In this document: positions 11,308-22,105 of the stretch, in pieces
Layout: the number at the start of each line of letters is the position of its first letter
Numbering within the stretch: position 1 is the first letter of the stretch
Source of the DNA: Chondrosia reniformis
Taxonomy: Eukaryota; Porifera; Demospongiae; Chondrillida; Chondrillidae
Direction of reading: 5' to 3'
Length of the DNA stretch: 64,000 nucleotides
NCBI GenBank assembly: GCA_947172415.1
Contig: OX359193.1
Coordinates: 940,501 to 1,004,500, forward strand
Made by a program: the position numbers and the translations under genes
The notes under the pieces: model-generated
What the model was told of the DNA's origin: nothing
The model's database searches: none
What the model saw: the letters and a program-made list of their open reading frames with translations, nothing else

Positions 11308-13995
11308 ATGGCCGCCACTAGTCGAAGGACCTTACATTTTGTTTTTAAGGTTGCAGATCGAACCAAAACAGTACATTTCTATAAAAATGTGCTTGGTATG
11401 AAAATCTTACGGCATGAAGAATTCGAGGAAGGTTGTAAAGCCTCTTGTAATGGGTACGCTAACTTTAATTTGTCTGTACATGTGGAATGCATGAACCACT
11501 CTATATTTTGAGTTTGTATATCTCATATTGAGTATAGGCCTTATGACGGGAAGTGGAGCAAGACCATGGTAGGATTCGGACCTGAAGACAGCCATTTTGC
11601 CGTAGAGTTGACTTATAACTATGGTCTCAAATCTTACTCAACAGGAAATGATTTCCAAGTAGGTAATTAGATGAAGTTTATAGTAGGAGAGGAAGTAATT
11701 AGATGAAGTATATAGTAGGAGAGGAAGTAATTAGATGAAGTATATATATAGTAGGAGAGGAAGTAATTAGATGAAGTATATAGTAGGAGAGGAAGTAATT
11801 AGATGAAGTTTATAGTAACTAAGAGAGGACCCATTCATAATTACTCAGGGTTCTCTAAACAGCACATTGCTGATACAAAAGAGTAGCTCTTAATACAGAA
11901 ATAAAGCTCTCATGCAGTTATAAATTAAATCCAGCGTGGATCAAGTATGTTTTTCATATAGTGGTTGCACTTTATTGTTTAATTGTTAAGGGCATTACAG
12001 TGTGCTCCAAGAAGGCTGTTCAGAATGCTGAAACCTTGAAGTGGAATACTGAGCAGGTAACTTCTCTATCTTATCTTTTGTAGCTTCTATCTAATTATGC
12101 GCCTACTTCTCACTTACATATGCAGTACATTAATTTTATGAAATACACTGTATATACAGCAGTTTTTTAGATTGTTTAAGGGGGTGGCATTTTGCCCCCC
12201 CTGAGCTTGCAGCAAAGTACATTAATGTATTTTAGCTCCTACCTATGCCCTCCTCTATTTCTCAAAACGCCCTCCTCCCCCTCCACCTGAATTTTTTTCT
12301 AATAAAACCTGAATTATTTAATGTTCATATTTTGATTTATCATGTAAGATGGAGGATGATGTCATCAGAGTGGAAGCTCCAGGGGGTTATCCCTACTTTT
12401 TGAAAAATGAGGACCGTGAAGAAGGAAAAGGTGAGAATTAAGCTTCTTCTTTCTTGTTTATACATTCTCATCTTCATTTAACTGATGTCTACCTCTCCAG
12501 ACCCAGTTATCACAATTGCCCTAGCAGTGTCAAACCTTCAGAGATCCATAGGTAATACATATATGCAATACATATGGTCTATTGTGTAATACATATGGTC
12601 TCTTGGGTAATACATATGGTCTCTTGGGTAATACATATGGTGTCTTATGTAATACATATGGTGTCTTGGGTAATACATATGGTGTCTTATGTAATACATA
12701 TGGTGTCTTGGGTAATACATATGGTGTCTTATGTAATACATATGTTGTCTTATGTAATACATATGTTGTCTTGGGTAATATATAGACTATAGGTGATAAA
12801 TTGTTGGAGGTACATACGTATGTATTATGTATAATGGCACTCTTTCTAGTCAGTTGATCATTGATGTTGATTTCTCACAGACTACTGGAGTATGTTGCTT
12901 GGAATGAAGGTGTACAAGGAGGATAGTAAGACTGTTCTGTTGGGATATGGTGACAATCAGGTTTGTAGGAATGTCACATTTGTAGGGACTGCCCCCTAAA
13001 TAGTTCATTTTTACCTATTCCAGTGCAGGCTGCAGTTAGTGGAGGTGGATGGTAAAGTGGAGCATGCTGAGGCATACGGTCGGATTGCCTTTGGGTGCCC
13101 CAGCAAGGAAGTTAGTGGGACATTGTGATCAATACAATGCTAGTTCCCTTAGGAGCTCCATCTAGCTGTAATACAATCTAATATTTAATTTGAATTGCAT
13201 TATAATTATTAAAGTATATCTTAAACATTTACAATTATATACAGCAACATTGAAGAAGGTTCATCTGTGACTATTGAAGGTCTAGAGGCGCAATTCCTTC
13301 ATTGACCAATTAGATACCAATACATTATCTAGACACTAATAGTTGAAAGATCGCCCCCCTAAAAGATGAAGCTAATTGTTTATAGATTGCATATTTTTTC
13401 TGCTAATAAAATTCAGAGTGAATAATACTTGTGGTGTGCTTATCACTGTAGTTGCCAGATATAGAGAAGCAAGTGAAGACAAGTAACCAGACTATATTGA
13501 CTCCTTTGGTGAATCTGGAGACACCTGGAAAGGCTACCGTCCAAGTGATAATCCTTGCTGATCCAGTGAGTTCAAGTATGACTGCATGGATTTCATACAT
13601 ATGGTCTCCTGGATAGGTAAGCCACAAGCTTAGCTATCACTACCAGGAGTCACTAATTTCCTCCAAACACTACATTACCAAACTTAAGATTCATTATAGA
13701 TTTGAAGTTGAGGGTTGTGACACCTTTGGCTCCATTTAACTTATAAAGATTTGTACTATACTACGTATGTGTTGTTAGGACGGACACGAAATATGTTTTG
13801 TTGGAGATGAAACTTTTAAGGAATTATCACAGTTTGATCCAGAGGGAGATGAACTATTGAATAAGGTTAGTAAACTGATTTACGTATCTATACTCTGCTT
13901 ACCTGACAGTCACATCCTCCAATATAAAGGCTATAAAAGATGACAATAGTGATGAATGGTTTGCTAAGAAAGCCAAAAGGTCTAAACCAGAATGA
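11308..13995 (+). CDS. GLOD4: GLOD4, glyoxalase domain-containing protein 4 (10 exons)
   Basis: Exons: 11308-11453, 11538-11658, 11991-12056, 12349-12430, 12501-12551, 12881-12960, 13024-13110, 13452-13565, 13779-13865, 13930-13995. Phases agree and give 299 residues, the usual GLOD4 length. The product starts [18 protein letters not shown], then [36 protein letters not shown], a second module [52 protein letters not shown] and [11 protein letters not shown]. All have close matches in human GLOD4. It has two vicinal-oxygen-chelate modules; GLOD4 proteins are reported in mitochondria, with poorly defined activity. The start lies in AAAATGGCCGCC. Introns 2 and 5 hold small tandem repeats. It could share regulation with the PTB gene just upstream, but nothing shows an operon. 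Confidence 0.95.
11655..11816. repeat. 32-bp tandem repeat in GLOD4 intron 2
   Basis: Five copies of a 32-bp unit built from GTAATTAGATGAAGT and ATAGTAGGAGAGGAA. The first copy abuts the 5' splice site of the intron, and each later copy repeats its GTAATT-like start. Confidence 0.9.
12546..12782. repeat. 22-bp tandem repeat in GLOD4 intron 5
   Basis: About ten copies of a unit with GTAATACATATGGT followed by GTCTTGGG or GTCTTATG. The first copy coincides with the 5' splice site GTAATAC at 12552. Open frames on both strands are by-products of the repeat. Confidence 0.92.
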
Positions 13996-14299
13996 GCATT
14001 CTCAATCATGCAGAAGAGACTTTATAAATTGAATTAATTTTCTCAACTTTCACACACATTTTGATTGAATTACTTTACTAGCAATATGTATGTAATTTGA
14101 GTGCATCATAAACACACAAAAGTGAAGTTTCTGACATATGGTTACAGTAGGTCAGAAGCACTCTGTCTCATATACGGTATAATCCTAGATAGCCTATGTT
14201 GTCATCTCTGAAACTGTATAAATCCTAGAAAACTGTAACACACTTTTTATTGCTAATTATTGATTCTAGAACTCAGGCCTATGTAATTATGTCATTTCA
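13996..14299. other. Intergenic DNA between GLOD4 and the tandem array
   Basis: AT-rich sequence of about 300 bp with no frame, repeat or motif I can support. It ends where the duplicated unit begins at CTGGCAGAGATC. Confidence 0.6.
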
Positions 14300-14310
14300 C
14301 TGGCAGAGAT

Positions 14311-15284
14311 CTATCCACTACACACCACACAGGTAAGCTCCTTGGCTCTGTTGTAAGGAGGGCAGGGCAGCACTCCGCAGTATGGCTCCACGTTCCACCA
14401 CTCAGCAGCGTTTTTGGTGTGTTTGGTGCTCCCAGGGAGTGATTGAGGGGCGTGGTGTACACAGACGAACTCCGCCCTCCCAGCATGATTGTATCTAGTA
14501 GCTCTAAGGTATCCATAATACTCCCTTTTCCACCCACTGGGACATGCATATGTGCCGGGTATCATGAGAGACTTGCTTCTAATAGTACCACAAACAGCAC
14601 AAGGAGCATTGTGCTGAAGCGTTCCATCATAATTATTGGTTGGTTCATACTCAACTGGTCCTATCTGTACCCAGCCATTCACGCCCTTCTGGTATGAGAG
14701 GAACCTTGGCTTACTGGTGAGGCATATGTAGTTAGATCCTCCCCCTCGAGTGTGGTAAGGGGTTCCTGCAGCATAGCCGTGATATATCTGTTTGGTACCT
14801 TGGATATTGGGGCAGTCCTTTCTTCCCCAGATAGTGTATGTAGATTTCAATTCACTTACACATAATCCTGTAGCCAGCCCTGTAATATAATATGTATAGG
14901 TACACATACAGCAAATGTATACAGATAGCACTATAGCTACATAATATATGCGTAGGTTTATAAAATATTCACGGGTATTTAGGAGTTGGAGAGGTATTTG
15001 TGCCTTAGATTATTAAATATTTTGCCCCAAAAAAGGAAGTCAAATCGCCAATTTTTAATAGCAAACAAACATATTCCACTAGGTTGTACCTCCAAACTAT
15101 TGTATCCTCTCCATTGTTTTATTTGCTAAAGAACCTGACATATACATCAAAGTACATGCAGCTAGGTATATGCACCCCTCTACAATTAAAAATGTATTTA
15201 TTATAATTTATCTACCCATATATACAAACCGGTTTCCAGAATTAGAACAAGACAAAGAACTTCACCAAGATAAAAGTAACTCAT
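14311..15284 (-). CDS. Secreted short-chain-collagen C-terminal-domain protein, copy 1
   Basis: Two exons, 15284-15230 and 14879-14311, 207 residues. Exon 1 encodes a signal peptide, MSYFYLGEVLCLVLILET; it is too short to stand out as a frame, but its donor (G left over) and the acceptor at 14880 fit in phase. The mature part is almost entirely the Cys-rich domain that ends sponge short-chain collagens: IWGRKDCPNIQG, GGGSNYICL, APCAVCG, MIPGTYACPSGW, FVCVHH, WWNVEPYC and LTCVVCSG. The collagens at 60-64 kb have the same order of Cys. No Gly-X-Y helix is present. Ten cysteines are seen. Role is inferred: extracellular, perhaps binding collagen-type partners. It lies downstream of the NIDO-AMOP-VWD gene on the same strand, separated by 1.3 kb. 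Confidence 0.85.
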
Positions 15285-16605
15285 CTTGCTGTGTTCTGAA
15301 GCCAATATTTCTGTAGTGTTGTTACCAGGTAATTGTGCTATTCATTTGTTATACTGCAAAACAAGCTTACTAGATTACATATTGTACATAATAGAATTAT
15401 AATGTATACACTCTAATACCATATAGGTGATTATACACAAATAGAAAAAGTTATATATAAACTCTATATATAGGGAATACGTAGGTAGAGTATACTCTAT
15501 ATATAGTAATAAGAAAGGTTTGAAAGAAAGTAAATGAAGTTTCCATACAATTTTCTGTACATAGTGCAATGTATGTATGGCATTTCACCGAATCTGATTT
15601 AAAGATATAAAGTTCAAAGAATATTGAATAGTCCAAATTCTTTCCTATAAATGTTATTTGGGGCCTTGAGCTATATATAGATCTACTTCACAGAAAGGCT
15701 AATGTGCATAGCGCTCTTAATACTAGGCCTCTCCAGTTTGATCTCTAAGTATTTAGTAATGATTTGCTTACTCATACTTAAACTAAAACACCATTTACTT
15801 GTAACGAAGAAATATGAAAAATGTCTACATGTAGAGATAGCAAAGTGGTCAGGAGACAGTACATAAGCATAAAAGGCAAGATTATTCTTGATGGCTATTT
15901 CTTATATACAATATATGCCATACACAAATCTACTGCTTATCAGATTAATATGGATGAACACATAATCACTATCTAACTTTAGCTATATAGAGAGTCCTTC
16001 AAATTGATTTTGATACCATTTCTAATTTGGTTATATATAGGCCATTACCATGGCAATATTTGAGTAATGGTTTTGCAGATGATTTTAAAAACATCCACTA
16101 CACTACGTACTAAAGCTGTAAGTAGATAGCCATGTAAAGAATAAGACAATAGGCTACATGAATTCAAATCCATGACTGCCCCGCCAAATTTTCCTATAAA
16201 AGATCGACCAAGGCCCAGTCACCAGCCTACGGATACAAATGTAAGTGCATGTTCAGTATACTCTTGTAAACAAGTATAGTCTCTAATTATGCATGCAGAT
16301 AATATCCATGCTAGTGTCAACTATCAAATTAGACATTAGACATTGCACGTATATACGTATATACGTAGGCTAGAGTATTATGGCTTTATTTATGTATTAG
16401 TTTGGTTGATATCTTCCTTGACACGTTTCTCATTTATACATTAACCATGCATAAGGATGGATATAAATTGCTTGCATCAATCTTAGAAATTTGTTTAAAC
16501 TTACAATTAGTTGAAAGTATAATTCTACAAGTAAATTATGAGATTACAGCTAAGTATAAGAACACTGCATATAAGTTTGATTGATTTCAATTCGAATTCA
16601 CGAAT
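15285..16605. other. Spacer between the two genes of unit 1
   Basis: No supported coding frame. A minus-strand AATAAA near 16383-16388 could end the upstream gene. A plus-strand TATAAAAG at 16195-16202, followed by an ACAAATGTAAGT donor-like word, is kept in all three units (donor altered in unit 3). The rest is AT-rich. Confidence 0.5.
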
Positions 16606-19600
16606 TCAGAAAAACTGTGTCACCTCAGCTGGTGGTCCGTACTTCTCTTCCAACAGTTTTCTCAACTCAAAACGGTAAGTAAAACTCTCCTTCAAATTAT
16701 CGACATGAAACACTCTAACTTTGTTGTCAACAGTTATTTCCCTTGTCATAGTGTAGTTGCCATGTTCTTCATTGAGTATAAACACTGTGATTAGGAACCC
16801 CTTGGTATCAGGTGATGGCATTTCCCAGAAAATTGTGTATCCACCTGAAACTTTGTACCTTCTGGTTATTTCAACTATACCCTTGGCTATATACATGATA
16901 AATATGTATATACACACACATCATTACATGTGTACATGTACGAATATTTTACATAAATGTGTTATTGTGTGTATACATATATTTATTTGTTTGAAGGGAT
17001 ATATTCTCTGAACACACTAACCCTTGAGATCTGTAAATTCATCACACAGGCTTCCTTGATAACCTTCTAGACAATTGCAAGTGTCAGTAAGCACACATGC
17101 TCCATGAACACAGGGTGGATTACAGGTTGCTATGAGGATATATAGATATACGTATATAAATATATGTTCCATATATATACACAAAAGATGACTCACAGGT
17201 TAAATAATATGTATGCAAATAAAATACAACTCTAATCATCCATCCATTTAATCCACTAACCTGGATGAGATGCATTCATTATTTCAACTAATGTTTCACT
17301 CCCATTTAGTGTACTCATTCCAACTACAACATCAGAAGTAGCGGCAATATCATACAGACAGAAGGGATCATCTTTGCACACTTCCTCTGCCATGGCCTTC
17401 TCATCAGGAGTGGAGAAGGCAATCTCAAACTTGGGAGTAAAGTTAGGATGAAAGTAGGTGGACCAGGAAGTTCCCTCCTCAATACTGTAGTCAAAAATAC
17501 TCTCAGATTCATTCCTGATTATCCCTAAAGATGAAGAAATTAAAACTTTTAAATCAGCACACTTACACAAAATAATAGAACAAATTTCTGATTATTTTAT
17601 TATCCTTTGAAGATATACGTAATAACTCACAAGTTATTCCAAAATCATTATGTATAATCTCCATTGATGAATTTAAGGAGATTGGATCATCACTATGTCT
17701 AGGCTTTAAGTCATCAGACTGATCATCGTTGAAGGATCCCATCAATCCCCTAGTTTTTCCTTTAAAGCTCCTTGGGAGACTGACTATGAGTGTGGATATG
17801 AAAGGTTGGCTGATGGAATCCTCATTCTTAGACACTTCAATATAAGCACTACTACTACTAAATAGAGCAGAAATTGTAGTTAGTCCTTTTCTTGAAACTT
17901 CAACTCCCTTAAATGACTCTTTTTCAAAGAAGGTGTAGATTTCTCCATTAACTACTGCAACAAGCTGGGACTCCCACAGTTGGATTTGTACAGCGTCTGA
18001 ATCCTTTTCTTTTGCAACCACAGCAGTAAAGATGGTCGCCCCTGCTGGAGAGCCATCTTTATCAAGAGCTTCCTCCATCCTTGCCTGCAGTGTGAAGCTA
18101 TTGTCACTTGTCTCAATAATGATGTACTCTCCCTTCCCATTGAATGTGTACTTGTATCCATCCAAAGTCACCAAATGAGGGTCACCGTACACACAGGCTT
18201 GCGTGGATTGATAGGGGAAAGCATATAATATGTAGCAGAGAAGACATTATGTGGACATATGCAATGGATAAACAAGCATAATTTACAACCAAATATTATA
18301 ATAAAAAGGGGAGTTTATTGCACATAAGCCTGTGCTGGGCTATCATTGCAAATATAAAATAAACACCACCGGATATTATGCCAACCAAATGCAACCAAAT
18401 GACAATTGGCTACTTGGCTGGGGGACTGTAGTCCTATTCAGTGGCAACCAGCGATGACCTCCCAGTCATCCAAGAGCTCCCAGCAAATATAATGCACGTA
18501 TGTACGTACAAGTGCATGGACGATTCTAATTTCATGCTACATACATGTTATATTTTACTGGCTCTATTAATAGCCATTGCTTTTCACTGACAAACCTGGA
18601 GGTGGGGGCAGGTAACGTGATCCATCATCAGAAGGTCTGTTTTCGTAATAGAAATCACAATTGTCAAACTGGCTATCCTTACAGCAATAGACATATGGCA
18701 GAAAGTCTCCTCTAAGATGTTCTAATTCCAATGTCTGAACTAGATTCATATGTCCTCCTCCAGGTGGTCCAACCTTGAGATTGCCATCATAATCATAACA
18801 GCAATGTGAATGAACATTTGGACCACTACAAAAAGGTATATTTAGTAGATATAAATGCTCGGATACAGAAACTTGTATATAGATAATACATATGTGTATG
18901 ATTACAAGATTCAAGACCCCTAGATTTAGCACAGAGAGTCAAGGGACTCACAAAAGATCAACAAGAAGACAAAGACTCCCAGGGTCACTGATTAAGGTTG
19001 CATGGAATTTCCATACAGAACCGGCTGTCTGGCCCAGTGAAGAAGTAGAGAAGTAGAAGGAGAAAACTCTTGTACCCTCATCCAAAGCTATCACTAGGTT
19101 TAGTTCCCTACGTTTATAGGGCCTTTATTCTTGATTATTTATATACATGTATACATGACCATGACTTCTGTACAACCTACTAGCAGGTTAGGTTGGGACT
19201 GAAAAAGTTCCAAAACTGTCTGAAGTATACTCTTTGAGACTCATATGGTTGTGCAACTGGTGACTTTCTCACTTGGGAATTTGGTAGAAGAGCCTGTCTT
19301 TCAGTTGGAGGACAAGGAGGAAGTGAATTAAATACACTATTTATCTTATTCGGATCTTGTGAAGAAGCCCAATTTTGACACTGTTCATCAAATGATCTAT
19401 CAAATTTCTGCACCTTTTTTTCATTTTTTATATTCCTCAAAAAGTATACAAATGTTCTTTTTGCTACTTGTCCAAGTCCTGGAACATCTGCAAAAACCTC
19501 AAAAATTATCATAATTGCACTTTCTGACTTGGGGAATGGAGACGACTTGGCTGGAATGTCTATCACAAATCCTCTAGCTTCTCCAGTGTTGGGAAGTCCT

Positions 19601-22011
19601 TTCTTCAAATTATGCAGCTTTATGGGTTCTGATTTAGCACTAAGATCAAACCATATCATATTGATGCCTACAGTGTAGTTCTCTGGGGGTACTTTGGGTA
19701 TTAATTCCTTTGGCCAAAGGAGATCAATAGTGTCCATATTTGAGATAAGCAAACTATCATCCTTTGTAAATACATCAACTTCAACAGTGTCATAAAGTTC
19801 CTCTATTAAAATAGATATATGTATTATGTATAAGTGATCTCTGGATTAAATATATAAGCATAATGTATATTGTTAACACATATATATAGTTATAGCCCAG
19901 AGATGAGGACCCTTAGTCAAGTAATTATATATTTTGGTATAGAAGTTCTCGTCTCTGGGCTATAACTGCATACATTCCATGCATCACCATGGCGTTCAGA
20001 CAACCCAGAAAATAAATGTATAAGATTTGCTTCACTTCGAATTCCTGTATGAATTTTGACATTGTCCATCTCCATATTCAGCAATTGACACTGAATATAG
20101 TAGATATACAATGCCCCCTTATTATGTTGCAATGACATTGTATACAAATCTATTGCAATAGATCAGGAATCTATAATCAATATAATTATAGCTATACTGA
20201 CTGAAAATGAATCCTTTGGAAATGGCTGTACTGAATATTTCTCTACTTCCTTTGTTCAGCTTAAATTTGAAAGACACTCTGCCAGTATTTTCCATGGTAG
20301 GGCTAATACAATAAGCCTGTTTATCACTTATGTACTTTCCAGATACTTCTATGTGACCAAAGACACAACTGATGTCATAATCCTCCATTATGCATGATGA
20401 CTCCAAAGTAACCACTACTGGAGTTCCACCATATAAATTGCTGGCTGATGGGCTGATGGTACCTGAGCCTATACAGGTATACATATATAGGTTCAAAAAT
20501 TTCCATACTCTGTATACGTATATACGTATGTGCATTTATATACCTGTACATTCAGCAAATGTAACATTGACTTTCTTATCAATCCTGAATATCCACTCTC
20601 CCTCATTTCCAGTGTTACCAACTTCACGAGACAGATCTCCAATGTCGTCGCCAGCAACAGTACTTTTAATGATTTGTGTAGTAGCATTAGGTAATGAGTT
20701 ATATCCAGCTATAGCATCATATCCTCTTCCGGTAAAGGATGCCACTTCAGCATAATTGTAAATAGCAACTGATTGCTCTCCATTAGTAGCTATGACAATC
20801 TGAAATGTGTTTGCCTGCATATGCATGTCATATAAAAAGAGATTTTAATCCAAAACTGTTATTTTTTAATTAGTGTGTGAGGTGTGTACTTGTTATATAT
20901 ACAGGGATCAATGTGTTATTAAAGATAGTACAAATTAACCTTACTTTAATATTCTTATACAGCTGATAGGTATGTATAGTATAGCTGTGGGCAAACTACG
21001 TATAGTCTTACATATTTACATATACATGAAAAATCTAATATACCATTTTCCTACATGCTATATGCCTATTCTGTAAAAAGAGCCTATAGGGGAACTAAAC
21101 CTAAAGAGAGCTTTAGATGAAGATACAGGAGTCTTTTCTTCCTTCTTTTCCCTTCTTTCATCTTCTTCTCCACTGGGTCAGACAGCCGTTTCTGGGAATT
21201 CCACCCTTCATCAGTGATCCTGGGAGTCTTTGTCTTTTTCTTTAAAATCTTGATCTTCTGTGAATCCTTGGCATGCATGCATATGATGGGTGCTAATTTA
21301 CTGAGGCTGAGGGTATCTATGATATACTTACAGTGCCATTTTCAAAAACACCGGTATTCTCCACTTGATCCCATGTAACGATTAGCCCCCATGAAGCCAT
21401 AAAGAAGGGTAAACCTAAGAAGTCTCCTGCCCTCTGACTTATTTCATTAAGTAACTTTGCGTGGCTTGCTGTCGTCAATTCCCTGTATACCACACCATCA
21501 AGTTCTTCACACTCATAATCATTATTATCCTCAGGAAACCCGGACCCTGTAATGTCGACACAACTTCCAAATCTACTTGCAGTTGTGTTACTTTTCCAAA
21601 GAGGAGCAATTACATTCTCGTGCATAAAGAAAAAAGTATCATATTCAAGATATGTCCTACTTGACTGTGTCAGAAACAAAGCTCCTTGACCGGTTACCTG
21701 AATAACATACAAGTTAGAGTAAATCTATATATATACTTGATTTAACGAAATAATTAACTTACGTAGATGTAGCGGTAGGGAATTTGGAAGAAAATGAATG
21801 GTATAGACTCAGGAAGCTCTATCTCCTGGGCAAAGGGATGTCTATAGTAATAGTAATATCTAAAGTAATAGTAGGATCTCAAATTCGGATTAGCAGCCAA
21901 GTTAATATCTCCAGATTCTTCTGCAAAAGGAAATCCGAAGAAGTTAACCTTTGCAGTTAAAGCTACAGGAAACAAAGCAAAGACCAGCAACGTATAGACG
22001 ATACTAGCCAT
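16606..22011 (-). CDS. Secreted NIDO-IPT-AMOP-VWD-EGF-FN3-like protein, copy 1
   Basis: Ten exons, all in phase: 22011-21763, 21697-21332, 20814-20544, 20468-20202, 19802-19181, 18825-18596, 18197-17631, 17524-17261, 17129-17022, 16886-16606; 1074 residues. A signal peptide (MASIVYTLLVFALFPVALTA) precedes a NIDO domain at about 84-295 (TGQGALFLTQ, TWDQVENTGVF, NTFQIVIATNGEQ), an IPT-like segment at 296-383, AMOP at about 524-620 (CQNWASSQDP, LPPCPPTE, HCCYDYDG), VWD at 669-857 (CVYGDPHLVTLDGYKYTFNG, GLMGSFNDD), a SUSD2/MUC4-like segment to 945, one EGF (CNPPCVHGAC), and an FN3-like end. This order resembles MUC4 and SUSD2 ectodomains, but no transmembrane segment is seen, so I expect a secreted or matrix protein. 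Exon 1 has a Tyr-rich insert (SYYYFRYYYYYRH) not in copies 2 and 3. Confidence 0.9.
18300..18490. repeat. Dispersed repeat (GGCTGGGGGAC core), unit 1 copy
   Basis: In the intron before the VWD exon. It shares TTGGCTGGGGGACTGTAG and TCCTATTCAGTGGCAACCAG with its counterparts in units 2 and 3 and, more distantly, with 3675-3835. Confidence 0.55.
18945..19120 (-). repeat. 240-bp family copy in unit 1, present in all units
   Basis: Minus-oriented copy (GACAAAGACTCCCAGGGTCAC ... GGTTTAGTTCCC reading plus) in the intron between the AMOP exons. The same insertion is in units 2 and 3, so it predates the triplication. Confidence 0.75.
19890..19972. mobile_element. Short MITE-like inverted repeat, about 83 bp
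   Basis: AGTTATAGCCCAGAGATGAG on the left pairs with CTCGTCTCTGGGCTATAACT on the right. It lies in an intron of copy 1 and is kept at about 30350-30430 and 41315-41398 in the other units. Confidence 0.7.
21029..21275 (+). repeat. 240-bp family insertion specific to unit 1
   Basis: Units 2 and 3 read ATATACATGATGGGTGC at this place, while unit 1 holds a whole family member between ATACATG and CATGCATATGATGGG. It therefore inserted after the units separated, or was lost from both others. Short CATG duplication at the ends. Confidence 0.85.
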
Positions 22012-22049
22012 TACTGTGAAATAGCTCGTACTCGCCACGGACCTGATAG

Positions 22050-22105
22050 TTTAGACTATATAGTATAAAGTCCAATTAAATATAAGTTCCGTTTCCGTTT
22101 TCCAA
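22050..22105 (-). promoter_or_regulatory. Promoter of NIDO-AMOP-VWD copy 1: TATA-like box and AACGGAAA repeats
   Basis: On the minus strand, GGAAAACGGAAACGGAAC (22103-22086) is followed by a TATA-like CTATATAG about 50 nt before the ATG. AACGGAAA fits the AANNGAAA core bound by interferon regulatory factors. Units 2 and 3 keep both motifs. The factor is inferred from motif only. Confidence 0.45.

Noticed and set aside
12165-12260. Possible transposon around GGGGGTGGCATTTTGCCCCCCC
   Set aside because: A short palindromic core only; no ends or target duplication could be defined.
12538-12792. Three repeat-bearing open frames in GLOD4
   Set aside because: They result from the 22-bp repeat and lie in an intron bounded by conserved GLOD4 exons.
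16606-16640. Joining the last NIDO-AMOP-VWD exon to the collagen-end domain as one gene
   Set aside because: The donor-like GAG/GTGACA would leave phase 0, but the domain exon needs one leftover base; a 55-nt signal-peptide exon with the right phase exists, and the stop after TQFF is kept in all units despite an in-frame codon loss.
19917-20147. Open frame kept in all three units between the IPT-like and AMOP exons
   Set aside because: The exons on each side join in phase without it, and it overlaps an inverted-repeat element.
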